Positions 45,294-57,540 of a stretch of DNA of 64,000 nt are shown piece after piece. Position numbers and translations under genes: made by a program. The notes under the pieces were generated by a model, which saw nothing but the letters and a program-made list of their open reading frames with translations, made no database searches and was not told the DNA's origin. How positions within the stretch are numbered: the first letter of the stretch is position 1; every line of letters starts with the position of its first letter. Source of the DNA: Paratinospora sagittata (Eukaryota; Streptophyta; Magnoliopsida; Ranunculales; Menispermaceae); assembly GCA_035771175.1 (NCBI GenBank), contig CM069593.1, positions 44,204,241 through 44,268,240 on the forward strand, read 5' to 3'.

Positions 45294-47390
45294 TGTCAAG
45301 ACGCCCCTTACGTAGGGTGACGTCATGACCGGCACAGTGTATTATACACTGTACATTCTCATATATGGTGTACAATACACTGTCAGCCTCAGCTTAAATA
45401 CACAATTTAAAAAAAATTCAACTGCACCTCCCTTGAACTACTGATTAACACAAGTCCAACGCTACCTGATTTTCACAAAATCAACCATTCACAATATATA
45501 TTCATTCCATTTAATCTCATATCATTCATTCACAAAATCCTATATACAAAATTCTTTCTATCTAAGTTCCTAAACAAGAACCATACCACTTATCATTTCC
45601 ACATTTACAATCCATAACCATATCTATTTCCATCACTCGTATTCATCTAAGTGATAATATATAGATATGAGATTTTACTTATACAACTTCAAAATAAACA
45701 AGTTTATTCCAAATCAAAACATACACACATTCAAAGAAAGTTCAAAGAGCTCATTACTCTTCTGTCGCTTGGCCTTTCTCTTTGTCTTTATCTAAAATAT
45801 TTGAGGGAATTGGGTGACATATAACTAGCTCATCTCTTTGTCTTTATCTGAAATATTTGAGGGAATTGGGTGACATATAACTAGCTCAGTGAATATTTTC
45901 TGTGTATGGCAATTATATGCATTTAAATAAATATGTAATTTCAAAGCATAGTAAAAGTTCAACAAAGTCCCATATGCAACATTCAAGTATCATATACATG
46001 CTCACAACATAGTTTGATTTCCATGCATTTATTTCTAAAACATGCATGGTTTTATCATCGAAATCCATAACCATCTCCCTCCTTCTAAGTAATAGAGTGG
46101 GTCTCACCCTTATAAGGCATTTACAAGGTAGCCACAGTCTTTCATTACTCAATTTCAATATCATTCAAGGATATAAAATCTTAGTTAGGACAGTCAAACT
46201 GCACTGTGAGGTTACATATAACTCTCACCCGAGACTAATTCCCAACGGAATGAACTCATGTTAATGACTTTCCTTCACAAGTCTAACATGCACCATTTTT
46301 CCAAAACATTTCATGAATAATCGTATAATACTATAAAAGTTCAATTCATGAAACATGCTCGCATTCAAAATCATTTCATATATACAATGTCATACAAGAA
46401 ACCAATACAAGGAGAATACTCATTGTGATTAAATGATATTTCTAAGTCAATGTACACTCTAACATCTAGCACGATTGCTCATAATGTTCTCCACACTATT
46501 TCACTTACATTCTTAACATTTCCAGTACCAATGTTCCCTTTACCTCATTCACCAACACACTTGCACAATTTCAGAATATCCAACGCCATTTGTTCATCCT
46601 TGACCAATTTCCCCAAATCATCACCAATATTCTTTACCCAAGTCACCAACTTTTCACTCTTCAATTTCCAATCACTGCAACTTTTTTCATTCAAAAGCAG
46701 TTTCAATAATACCATTTCAACTATTTCGGATTATCATCATTCAACAAAAACACATCTAAACTTCTCAAAAACACCATTGTAGAAGCTCCAAACCCTCAAC
46801 TGTTTCAACAGCTGGGTTGGAACCATTTCACCATTAAAATGCATCATTCAACTACAATTTCAAACCCAATTCACTTGCTAAACAATAATCAAACACTTAC
46901 CAGTAAATTGCCCTTCGAAATCACCACAATCCAGCATCAAACCCTCTTTTCCAATCACCTAATCTAACCATTGAAACCCAACCAAAATCAGATATGATGA
47001 ACAACTCATCAAGGGGAGTTCAAAACTGGAATTTTCAGCTCAAAAGACCAAGATTCTACCTTAGATTCAAGCCTCCAAACCCTTTCCTTTCTTCTTCCTT
47101 TCGTTCCTCTATTCTTCTTTTTTCTTTCCTCAAGTCCAGCAACTCGAAATGTGCTAAAATTTTGAGAATTTTTGTTTAAAAATTTGCGCACCGCCTCATC
47201 GTCCAAATTAAAAAAAAATGTCAGACAGTGAGAAGCACACTTCTCCTTACCCAGAAATATAATTTTTCACTTTGAACAAGTGAGAAGGGCGCTTCTCTGA
47301 ACATCCTGAAAATCAGTACTCTCGATTTTGGTCACAGAAGCGCACTTCTCTTAGAACTCAAAGATGCCAAACAGAGTATATGTGGATATT
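45294..47390 (-). mobile_element. LTR-like block of a second, unnamed LTR family (5' end missing)
   Basis: On the minus strand the block ends GGCGTCTTGACA at 45294. Its last ~100 bp resemble the end of the short element 9898-10161, including GTCATGACGTCA. The body is noncoding, AT-rich, with pyrimidine-rich and GAGAAG...CTTCTC palindromic phrases (about 47229-47360) as often seen in long LTRs. Its start cannot be found: at about 47391 pararetrovirus sequence begins. It truncates copia 2. Confidence 0.45.
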
Positions 47391-48646
47391 AAAGTGGAAC
47401 TTTCTCTCCAGCAGAACTTCATTACCATATCACCATCAAAGAAATTTTAGCCGTCAAATATGGTATTCAGAAGTTTGCCTTCTTCTTCAGGCTAGTCAAG
47501 TTTGAAATCTAGATGGACAATTCAGCTTTCCCAAAAATACTGGACTTCAAAAATAAACTCGTTCCTCCTCCACAACTTTTAAGGCTGCAAGAATGGTACA
47601 CTCAATTTGACTTCATTGTCAAACATATCAAAGGAACCAAAAATGTCCTTGCAAATTTTCTCAGTCGACCAATCCAAAAGTCCAAAACTATTTCCCCAGT
47701 TTCAATATTAACTAACTTCTCAAGCCTTCCACTGTTCCTTCAGCCCAAAATCATTCCCAGATCCAAACCCATTGACCTTCAACTTCCCTTTGGATCCATT
47801 CCTCTTATCTGCACCATCATTGTACCTCCAGACAGTCCAGAGCCTAAAACGGCCCATGAAATAAGACTATTGGCTTAGTCCAAAATGTTTTACTTTGCTC
47901 ATAAACATGTTATGGATTTTCCTGATCAACTTCAATACGGAAACCCTTTTCACCAGGCCTATCCATACTTATTCATTTTTCACCTTCGACCTATTCTCAC
48001 TGACCACCTCTACTGGTTTATATGGTGTGTTTCCTGTTTGTACAGGATTGCTATCACATTTCCTCATACTAAAATCCTTCGTGAAATCCAATATCCTCTT
48101 CCTTCACGAATCAAAGATTTCATCCAACTGTTTGCCTCATTAAACACTTGGATACAAGAAATTCAGACCATCAGGCAGAATTCGTCACTCAAGACTTCTA
48201 TTTATATATGCTATCATCCATATTCTGATTCAGACCAAGGCATTGTTGCTGAGCATTATATACATAAGTTTCAATCTTACTCCTGTTCTCTTTCAGACTC
48301 CATTCTTACTGGTCTCCGTAATTTCCTCCATGACATTAATGGCAATCCAGATACTCAACCACCTCCAATCACCAGAGGCCCTCAAGAATTCATTCTTGAA
48401 GATCATTTGGTCTCTTTGATTGAAGCTCTTGCACCATATAGTCCTGATAATCCTCATGTTCCTCTTATTGAAAAACAAATTATTGAAGAAACCTGTGCTA
48501 ATGATTTAGCTGCAGAATCCTCTTCAGTCCCTCCATATTATCAGGATACACAAACATATTGGGAAACTACATTTCTATCTTCCAACGAAGCAGAGAACCT
48601 GTCTCCTTCACATTCTCTCAATCCTTCACGAGCTCCTACCCCGTGA
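47391..48646 (+). pseudogene. Endogenous pararetrovirus copy 2: RNase H end and C-terminal extension
   Basis: The fragment begins inside the viral RNase H (FSPAELHYHITIKEILAVKYG), hits a TAG at 47511-47513 where copy 1 has Gln in FEIQMDNSS, and continues MDNSAFPKILDFKNKL to ANFLSRPIQ. A second TAG lies at 47876-47878. The rest follows the same extension as copy 1: FYFAHKHVMD, YLFIFHLRP, CVSCLYRIAITF and VAEHYIHKFQSYSCS, ending in an acidic tail at 48646. Similarity to copy 1 is clear but divergent, so it derives from a related virus or an old split. Everything upstream of the RNase H is missing. Nonfunctional. Confidence 0.87.
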
Positions 48647-48650
48647 CACG

Positions 48651-48746
48651 ATGACCAAGAAATCTTCATTTCCAGGTCTTCGCCTCAGTTCTCAGTTCTT
48701 CTTCAAACGTCGCCGTCTGTACAAAGGTACGTTTCCTTTTTTGTAG
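48651..48746 (+). CDS. Small basic ORF after pararetrovirus copy 2
   Basis: A 31-codon frame starts 4 bp after the polyprotein stop. It is basic and carries FFFKRRRLYKG. It occupies the same position as the 57-codon Arg-rich frame in copy 1. It may be shortened by a stop. Family unknown. Confidence 0.35.
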   Translation: MTKKSSFPGLRLSSQFFFKRRRLYKGTFPFL

Positions 48747-49654
48747 GTTTCCACTGTTCTTCCTTCAGTCCGTGCATGTCTCCACCGACGTCTGTACAGA
48801 AACTCCTTCTCCGTCCCGCAAAATCTTCATCGCCATTCTACTCATCCCACGTCTCCCCAGTACAGCATGCATCCTCATCCTTATCTGATATTCTCAGATG
48901 ACATCACCTGTTTAAACTAAATCAATCACCCACTCATACTCCCTTCACCTCAAAAAACAAGTTAAGTTGATTTAGGTAGGACAATTTATCAACACAAGGG
49001 CTTCATTTTGAGCAAATTATTTTGAAGTTCAAATCTGAGAAGAAATTCATCTTCCTGCCACTTTATTAAATTGATTACTTTGATGATAAGCAAATTATTT
49101 ATCTATTGATTTATTATAATAGCTCAATTTATTTGTATTTAAATTTTGTTCATTCCAACTATTTATTTGTTAGTTTAAAATCAGGAGTCAACCCCCCTAC
49201 ACACACACACACACACACCTAAAGAAAAAAGAACAAAAAACATAGTGCAAACAAATAATATTTTGCCCAACATTAAGTCAAGAATATATACCCATTAACC
49301 TTGATTTTGGCTTGGTGACTTTGTTCTAATTCTAATAACTCATAAAAAAAATCAAATAAGAAAAAAAGGTGATTGAACTAATGACACTCGTTGAAATTTC
49401 ATCTGCCACAAGTGGACTGAGTCAACTCATATCACATTTAAAACTACAGAGAAGAGCAAGTAAGGAAAGCAAAATTTCTCCTCATCTTTCGCTCCATCCA
49501 CCTCAGAACAGTTTCTCTCTCTCTTTCTCTGTGGTTCTTATCTCAAATCTCTTTATGGGCACTTTTACGTCCAGATCTTACAATCTTTGCAATAATCTAG
49601 CAACTTGGTAACCCCTTTCTCTTCCCTGTACAATCTACAAATAAATTAGAATAG
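48747..49654. other. Viral tail and spacer upstream of the endonuclease gene
   Basis: The first ~200 bp are probably the rest of the viral copy. A CA dinucleotide run lies at about 49200-49219. The stretch about 49480-49654, with CT-rich phrases and a possible donor after ACTTGG (49608/49609), could be the promoter or 5' untranslated exon of the endonuclease gene. No clear coding sequence. Confidence 0.4.
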
Positions 49655-49894
49655 AGAAACCCGTGATTATGTCGGTTAGTGGGGCATCAAAGATTCTATA
49701 TTCCAAACATAAATCCATCTTCAATAAAGCCAGGAGTATGGAATTGGAGCTCGATTTCAGCTCAAACTCGTTCTCCTAACGTAATGGGCGGTACCCAAAC
49801 CTCGGTTGATGTTGCAAAACAGGAGCTTCTTCACCAAGAAGACAGGCGTAAGAACTCAAGCTACTATGCTGCTTCTGTTTCTTGTACTACTTTC

Positions 49895-50156
49895 TGTTGG
49901 CATGAGTTGTCATTAGAATCAGTTAGAGAGATTATAGGGATGAGTATTGAATGTAAATCGTGAGTTGTCATTAGAATCAGTTAGAGAGATTATAGGGATG
50001 AGTATTGAATGCAAATCCCTTGTTTCAAGGATCACCCATTATTCTAGTCATAACACTTGTATATCCTAGAATAGGTTTCAATTATCTTCTATATATATAT
50101 ATATCTCCATCTCTGTAAAGATTACAAGAAACCAATATACAACTTTACCAAAAATC
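49895..50156 (+). repeat. Copia 3 5' LTR with internal 58-bp duplication
   Basis: It starts TGTTGGCATGAGTTGTC. A 58-bp stretch beginning TGAGTTGTCATTAGAATC is present twice in tandem (about 49901-50016) while the 3' LTR has one copy. The boundary at the right is either 50156 (matching the 3' LTR end) or 50161, because five bases TGTCA lie between it and the primer-binding site. Confidence 0.85.
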
Positions 50157-50161
50157 TGTCA

Positions 50162-50173
50162 TGGTATCAGAGC
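50162..50173 (+). other. Copia 3 primer-binding site
   Basis: TGGTATCAGAGC is complementary to the 3' end of initiator tRNA-Met, five bases after the end of the 5' LTR. It marks the start of minus-strand synthesis. Confidence 0.9.
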
Positions 50174-50239
50174 AAATCGATCTGTGGTTCTCTGTTCTCC
50201 TTGACGTTTGATAAAATTCATTTTTCCTCATCGACATCA

Positions 50240-51130
50240 ATGGAGGATACCGGTGATTTCGACAACTCTGGTGGACTCCAAACCAACACCATCCTCACAG
50301 AATTAACTACCCGAATGACAGAAGTTTTTACTAAAGCTCACACCCCGACACAGACCACCGAGAATTCCGCTGCACCGATTGGCATCAAGTTGGACAGCAC
50401 CAACTATGCCCTCTGGTCCCAAGTTGTCGAGATGTACATCTTTAGCAAAGACAAGTTGGGATATATCAATGGAGACTTTCCTGAACCTTCTTCAACGTCT
50501 GCATCCTTCCGAAAATGGCGTACCGACAACGCCATTGTCAAGGGGTGGTTGATTAATTTCATGGACCCTTCGTTGATTATGAATTTTATTCGATTTCCCA
50601 TGGCATAGCAAGTTTGGGACTCCATTGTGACTACATATTTTGATGGCAGTGATACTTCACAAGTCTATGACCTCCGACGTCGTGTAAGCCATCTGCGACA
50701 AGCTGGAGGTTCGCTTGAAAAATATTACAACGACCTCCAAGGCTTATGGCGTGAGATCGATTTTCGTCGTCCGAATTCGATGGAGTGTCCTACCGATATT
50801 AAAAAATATAACCATCTTCTGCAGGAAGACCGAGTGTACATCTTCTTAGATGGGCTTGACGATCAACTGGACAAGATTCGGGGTGACGTGCTGCAGATGC
50901 GTCCATTTCCTACCATCAAACAAGCTTACGCCCATGTTTGCCGAGAAGCAATCAGGAAAACTATTATGATCACTGGCAGAACCAATGACACCCCAGGAGC
51001 AGTTTTGGCTTCTAAGGGTTTTAAAGCGGGAAAGTTAGCATCTTCCTCTACCGGATTTCTTTCACTGGGCAGTGGGAAATTCGGGGCATTCTCCAAGCCA
51101 CAAAAGTTACCTGATGGCACCAAGTATACT
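50240..51130 (+). pseudogene. Copia 3 Gag, first part
   Basis: It starts MEDTGDFDNSGG and contains IKLDSTNYALWSQVVEMYI, the plant copia gag N-terminal motif, later VYIFLDGLDDQLDKIRGDV. A TAG at 50606-50608 interrupts it. At 51130 the composite LTR cuts the frame within the zinc knuckle region, which continues at 54006 (HCGNMKHTRETCFKLHGYP). Confidence 0.85.
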
Positions 51131-54000
51131 TGTGACGCCCCGCAAATTATTTCATCTAGCCCATAACCCAATTGCACTTTGCCCAAACTCTATGCGTTGC
51201 CTTGATATGTTTGGTGTTTGTTTGATGGTTGTTTAATGTTTGTATAGTTGATGCTTGATAATGTATATAAATATGTGTATCATAAATTGTATATGAGTCA
51301 TGTTAAATTAAAGTATAATGCATATGTTATTATTTATGCATGGGTCCATTAAACCATGAATTGATATGGGTTAGGATTGATTGAATAAAAGGATAAATGA
51401 CAATGAAAATTTGGTGTATTAAATGGATTGGACATTTAAAATACATGGAAGCATGAGATTGGTTAAAGTACATGTGGTTGGTATGGGTAGTATGAGACCA
51501 ACACATGTGAAGGTTGGTGCATGAAAGTGGACAAGTGTCTCATTCCCACTTCTCTTCTTCAAGGAAGTGCTAGAATGAGTGGAGCGAATCAAGGAGCGAA
51601 TCAAGGAGAGAATCAAGGAAGTGCTAGAAAGAGGTGAGTGGAGAGAAAGGAAAAAAAAATAAAAGAAAAGAAGAGAAAGGAAAGAAGAAGAGAAAGAAAG
51701 AGGTAGTTGCAGGAGGAAGATCTCTGCGACATTTTCATCAAAGAGATGGATCTTTGGGATATATGGTCAGATTGAGCTCAAAATTTTTCAGCAAGTTCGT
51801 AGCTTATGGTTATTCATTCTGGTAGGTGGAGATCTTGATCAGAGGTTTCGTCTAAGAGATCTAACCTCTCAAACAAAGCTGGTCGGAAAGTCTAGATTTC
51901 TCATGCCGTTTCGGTCAAACTTCTAGATCTCCTTAATCTACCGTTAGATGGATATAAATATTGGGTATGTAGTTTACAACTGATATTTCTGCATTTTGAA
52001 CGGTGGCGATCTTGATTATAGGTTTCGTCTGAGAGATCTAACCTCTCAAACAAAGCTGGTCGGAAAGTCTAGATTTCTCGTACCGTTTCACTCAAACTTG
52101 TAGATATCCTCTATCTACCGTTGGATGGATATCAAATTTGGGTATGTAGTTTATAACTGATATTTCTGTATTCTGAACGGTGAAGATGTTTATGGGTTTA
52201 GTATTTTGTGTGATATAATCATCTGACTTTGAGTATTTGCAGCAGGAAAGGAGAAATTGTCTGATTAGAGACTTGTTCATCAAAGATACTTATCTTTTCG
52301 GTCCACCGTTGGATTGGGCTGATATTTGGCAGAAGGTTTGTTTCTTCACATACTTCAATCTGTACGGTAGTTTTTGTGATTACATACTTTTGTTCGTAGA
52401 TTGATACATCTGAACAGAATATTAAATGAAGAATTGGTAGGGTTGCTTGTATTAGACCTAAATTTAGAATATGAACTTAGACCTTTCCAAATAGCTTGCA
52501 TGTCAACTATGTTGACCTAGTTGCCATTGTTGATGAACCCATGATGCAAAATCAGTGATATACATGGCTGAACATGGTGACCTAGTGTAAATCGGCAATA
52601 TGGCCTTAAGTATGGAAAATTTCATATTTTGGGGCTTTTGATGCTTTTGGCCTAGAATCATTGAATTGATGCAACTTATGTTTAATTAAGCATGATTAGG
52701 GTTGATTATGCTACTGATTTGGTGGTTGTGATCATATCATGGGTTAGGCCTACTTGTGATCAAGTGACCCAATTTGGGCATGTTTATGCCTAAGGAATTG
52801 AAAATCAGTATTTTTGATTAATAGAATGGTTTACGTATGAGAACTATGCATTAGAGGCCTAAGTCATGTGATTTGAGTTGAATGATGGGATTAGATGGGA
52901 TTTAGGTCTATTGTTTATATGTGGGCTGATTTAGGGTTGACATGTAATGTCTATATGATTGAGCATAAAAATTGATGTATGGTAGGATATTGATGTATGT
53001 TTCAGGATCTTGATTGGGTTGATTCGGTTTGGTGGTCGTGTGTGGTTAAATACTCTCGCGAGGCTTGGTTGTGAGTAGACTTCATTTATGGTTATATCTT
53101 TTATGTCATCATATCACTTATATATATTGTATGTTGAAAGCATGAATGTGTTCTAATGTTTTGAATGATGCATTGATTTGAGAAAACCTTATGACTTTGG
53201 TTGGGCCCATCTATCTGGCTAATAGGGGGACTTAACATTGTCATAAGAGGGTTTTAGGAAAGGAAATGATTGGGGTCAACGGTACGGTGAAATAGACGTG
53301 CACTAGTAACCCCAAATAAAACATGATTGGGATCAACGGTACGGTGAAATAGACGTGCACTAGTAACCCAATGCATGGGGAATGTGGATCCAAATTGATA
53401 AGCTTTTACTTGCATCGAACTTATTATAAATGCTTGATATCTATATGTTATGAGCTTTTAATCATGCTACACATTGACATGCATACATGATATTTATTGA
53501 TGAGTATTGATAGCATATTTGAATTCTGGCCTTTTTGTCACGCCCTGACCGCAGCCAGAACGCGGGCGCACCACCGCAGTGGAGAACGCCAGCCCCGTAT
53601 CTCACAATATTGTCATGTCGCCATGTAGCAACCCAACCGCAGTTGGTCTACATCGAAACGATTATTTGTCTGCCACTATTCATAAATAGTGCAGGGCCTC
53701 CCTAGGAATCGAACTCAAGACCTCCCTTAAGGAGTTAGATTTTGCATTCCTAGTAGCCACTGAGTCAATGGTTCAGTGGCTACTAGGAATGCGAAACCTA
53801 ACTCCTTAAGGGAGGTCTTGAGTTCGATTCATAGGGAGGCCCTGCACTATTCATGAATAGTGGCAGACAAATAACCATTTCGATGTAGACCAACTGCGGT
53901 TGGGTTGCTACATGGCGATATGACAATATTGTGAGATACGGGGCTGGCGTTCTCCACTGCTATGGTGCGCCCGCGTTCTGGCTGCGGTCAGGGCGTGACA
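51131..54000 (+). mobile_element. Composite: solo LTR 5 (3'-truncated) fused to a foldback
   Basis: Positions 51131-53527 match the ~3-kb LTR family from its start (TGTGACGCCCCGCAAATT) to GAATTCT. The last ~560 bp seen in copies 1-4 are missing. In their place are an ~8-base filler and a 465-bp foldback (53536-54000). The whole composite is flanked by ATACT (51126-51130 and 54001-54005), and the Gag reading frame of copia 3 continues exactly across one copy of ATACT. Thus the outer ends are an original insertion boundary. The 5' end TGTGACGCCC and the reverse complement of the 3' end, TGTCACGCCC, differ by one base. Confidence 0.9.
53536..54000. repeat. Foldback of two tRNA-like (SINE-like) units, head to head
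   Basis: Arms 53536-53763 and 53773-54000 are 228-bp inverted repeats with only a few differences around a 9-base spacer. Read outward from the centre, each arm carries a tRNA-like box A region (TCAGTGGCTACTAGGAATG) and a box B (GAGTTCGATTC; GATTCCTAGG in one arm, GATTCATAGG in the other). About 150 bp of non-tRNA tail follow, ending GGGCGTGACA. It resembles two copies of a tRNA-derived SINE joined head to head. It would form a long hairpin in DNA or RNA. Confidence 0.85.
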
Positions 54001-54005
54001 ATACT

Positions 54006-55630
54006 CATTGTGGAAATATGAAGCATACCCGTGAGACTTGTTTCAAGCTACACGGGTATCCCGACAGGTGGAATGAACTTCAGGCTCGGAAACGTCGTGA
54101 CGCCACGGGAACTGATGGAGAGAAGGGGAAGGCTGCCCTGGCTATTGTAGAGTCATCTCTTTCACTTACACCGCCTGTTAAATCTTCTCAGGGTGTGTTA
54201 TCTCTTTCGGATTCAGGTAATTCTGGTGCTACTTTATTTAGTTCTCATCAAGAGGCTGACAGTAATACTTGGATACTTGACTCTGGGGCTACCGACCACA
54301 TGACGTTCAACGCCAATGATTTCTCGCACACTTCTTCTCCGCGACGCACTAGCATTGCAAATGCCAATGGAGTTGTTTCTTCGGTCACCGGGGATGGCAC
54401 TGTGACTTTGTCACCTTCTCTCACATTATCTAATACTTTATTGGTTACCTCCCTGTCTCATAAGTTACTCTCTGTCAGCCAAGTAACAACAGACTTAAAT
54501 TGTATTGTGCTCATTTATCCTACTTTTTATCTTCTTCAGGATATTCTCACAAAGGAGATCATTGGGCGTGGTACTAAGAGGGGGGATTATATTGCATGGA
54601 TGATTTCAGTGTGGGCCGAGCACATCACATGCATCATCCGAGTGGTACTAAGGAGAGACAGATTTGGCTTTTACATCGTCTGTTGGGACATCCGTCGTTT
54701 GGTTATATGCAACATTTGTTTCCTGATTTGTTTTCACATATATCAACTGTTGACTTTAAGTGTGATACTTGCATCCTTGCTAAAAGTCATCGAGTTACTT
54801 ATCCATTGAGTATGAATAAAAGTGAGGTTCCGTTTGCTTTAATTCATTCTGATGTGTGGGGTCTCTCTCCTATTTCTACTGCATCTAGTAATCGTTGGTT
54901 TATAATATTTGTTAATGATTGTACCCGCATGACTTGGCTATACGTGCTGAAACATAAAGATGAAGTATTGAGTGTGTTCAAATCATTTCATGTAATGGTT
55001 CAAACTCAATTTTCAGCTAAGATACAGATTCTCAGATCCGATAATGGTGGTGAATATGTTAACCGGGGGTTCCATGATTATTTCCAATACCATGAAATTC
55101 TTCATGAAACCTCATGCCCGCAAACTCCTCAGCAAAATGGTGTTGCTGAACGGAAAAACCGACATATACTTGAAACTGCTCGTGCTCTTTTACTTGGAGC
55201 TCATGTACCCAACCGACATTGGGGTGATGTTGTTGCAACAGCTGTGCACCTCCTCAACCGTATGCCATCCAAAGTTTTGGGTTTTAAAACACCCCTACAG
55301 GCCCTTTCAACTCATGTGTCCTTGCCCACAGTGTTGATGATTCCTCCTCGGATCTTTGGATGTGTTGCTTTTGTACATCTTCATAAGAACCAACGCACAA
55401 AACTTGATCCTTGTGTTGTTCGATGTCTATTTTTAGGGTATGCCGTACATCAAAAATAATATCGCTACTATGATCCGACCACCAAGCGCACTTATGTAAC
55501 TATGGATATCACATTTTTGGAATCTGACACGTTCTACTCTCCCTCGGTATCCAACTCTTCTCTTCAAGGGGAGATCCAAGATGAATAGCAGAATTGGTTA
55601 AGATTTGACTGGCAGGATTTTAATGACATA
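54006..55630 (+). pseudogene. Copia 3 zinc knuckle, protease and integrase
   Basis: After the nested element the Gag zinc knuckle resumes, then the protease (WILDSGATDHMTFN). A frameshift occurs near 54595. The integrase frame (54596-55459) shows HRLLGHPSFGYMQ, CDTCILAKSHRVTYP, HSDVWGLSP, LRSDNGGEYVN, TPQQNGVAERKNRHIL and RIFGCVAFVHLHKNQRTKL. A TAA near 55458 and a TAG near 55586 interrupt the linker. Inactive. Confidence 0.87.
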
Positions 55631-55633
55631 AAT

Positions 55634-57532
55634 ATGGTGGTCAATAGGGAACTTGATATAACTCCGAATGCATCTCCGGAGGATGACATAACTTTAAGAG
55701 CGACATCTACACCACCTGAAGTTGAACCAGAATCCCCCCACTCCTCAGTACTTGAAGAGACATCTCCTGAGAATATCCCTGAGGTAAACTCTCCCATTGC
55801 ACCTCCGACTAATAATGATAAGGACACTTCTACTGGTTATATCTTACCTTTCAGGAATAATCGTGGCAAGCCACCAAATAGGTACTATCTAGAAATTGAG
55901 AAACGAAGGTCAAAATATCAAATTGCCAACTATGTATCCACAAAGAGACTATCTGAGCCCCTCAAAACATTTGCGCACGAACTTTCCTCATGCCATGTTC
56001 CCATTAGTGTTCAAGAAGCTCTAACAGACCCAAAGTGAACCCAGGCTATAAAAGAAGAAATGGAGGCATTACTGAAGAACAAAACATGGGCTCTTGTTCA
56101 ATTACCTGAAGGAAAAAAATCGGTGAGGTGCAAATGGGTGTTCTCCATCAAACATAAGGCATATGGATCGATCGAACGGTATAAAGCAAGGCTGGTGGCA
56201 CAGGGTTATACACAAACATATGGCGTGGACTATCAAAAAACCTTCTCACCAGTGGCCAAGTTGAATACAGTTAGAGTCTTACTATCTCTAGCAACAAATT
56301 TTGATTGGCCACTGCACCAGATTGATGTAAAAAATGTTTTCCTTCACGGCGATCTTGATGGGGAAGTGTATATGGATATTCCACCAGGATACACGGCAAC
56401 CTCAAAGACTGAGGTTGTGTGCAAATTACAACGAGCCCTATATGGACTGAAGCAATAACCTCGAGCATGGTTTGGGCGATTTAGCTTGGCAATGAAGAAA
56501 TATGGCTTTCAACAAAGCAATTCAAACCATATACTCTTCCTAAAGCGTCAACTGGGCAAGGTAACAACTTTGATAGTCTATGTAGATGACATGATTATTA
56601 TAGGGAATGATCCAGAAGAAATTTTGAGACTCCAAAAGCAATTGGCTACTGAATTTGAGATGAAAAATTTGGGAGGACGTAAATATTTTCTGGGAATTGA
56701 CGTGGCTAGATCAGAGCAAGGTATATTTCTCTCCCAACGAAAATATATACTTGATTTACTATCTGAGGTGGGATTACTGGATTGTAAGCCTGCAGACACA
56801 CCAATAGTTCAGAACCACAGACTTGGAGAATATCCAGATCAAGTGTCGACAAACAAAGAGAGGTACCAAAGGTTGGTTGGGAAACTTATTTATCTCTCAC
56901 ATACTCGCCCAAATATTACTTATGTTGTAAGCGTAGTAAGTCAATTCATGCATTGTCCTAGTGAGGATCACATGGATGCAGTAATCAGGATTCTTCGATA
57001 CTTAAAGTCATCCCCTGGAAAAGGACTTATGGTATCAAAGAATAATCATCTAAAAGTTGAAGGATACGCTGATGCAGATTAGGTAGGGAATATCTTAGAC
57101 AGAAAGTCCACTTCAGGTTACTTCATGTTTGTTGGCGGGAATCTGGTTACATGGAGAAGCAAGAAACAAAAGGTAGTGGCATTATCAAGTGCTGAAGCCG
57201 AGTTCCGTGGAATGGCTTAGGGTCTTTGTGAACTCCTCTGGCTAAGGAGACTATTGACAGAAATCGGCTTTGCTCGTAGCTCCGAGATGATCTGTTTTGT
57301 GACAATAAGGCGGCTATTGATATTTCTCACAACCCTGTCTAGCATGATCGCACAAAACATGTGGAGGTAGATCGACATTTCATAAAACAAAACCTTGAAA
57401 CCAAGATAATTCGTTTTCCTTTCGTGAAGTCTGAAGACCGGTTAGCAAACATACTTACAAAAGTAGTATGCAGCAAGAATTTCTACAACTCACTTGACAA
57501 GTTGGGCATAAGAGATCTGTATGCACCAACTT
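55634..57532 (+). pseudogene. Copia 3 reverse transcriptase and RNase H
   Basis: The RT is recognisable by [58 protein letters not shown] and LIVYVDDMIIIGND (about 56574). The RNase H follows with KSTSGYFMF, SAEAEFRGM and DRHFIKQ. In-frame stops lie near 56036 (TGA), 56456 (TAA), 57080 (TAG), 57218 (TAG) and 57340 (TAG). Most stand where relatives have Trp or Gln. Inactive. Confidence 0.87.
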
Positions 57533-57540
57533 GAGGGGAG

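Noticed and set aside
45872..46264. Short ORFs in the LTR-like block
   Set aside because: No domain, no codon bias and stops on all sides; the block is noncoding.
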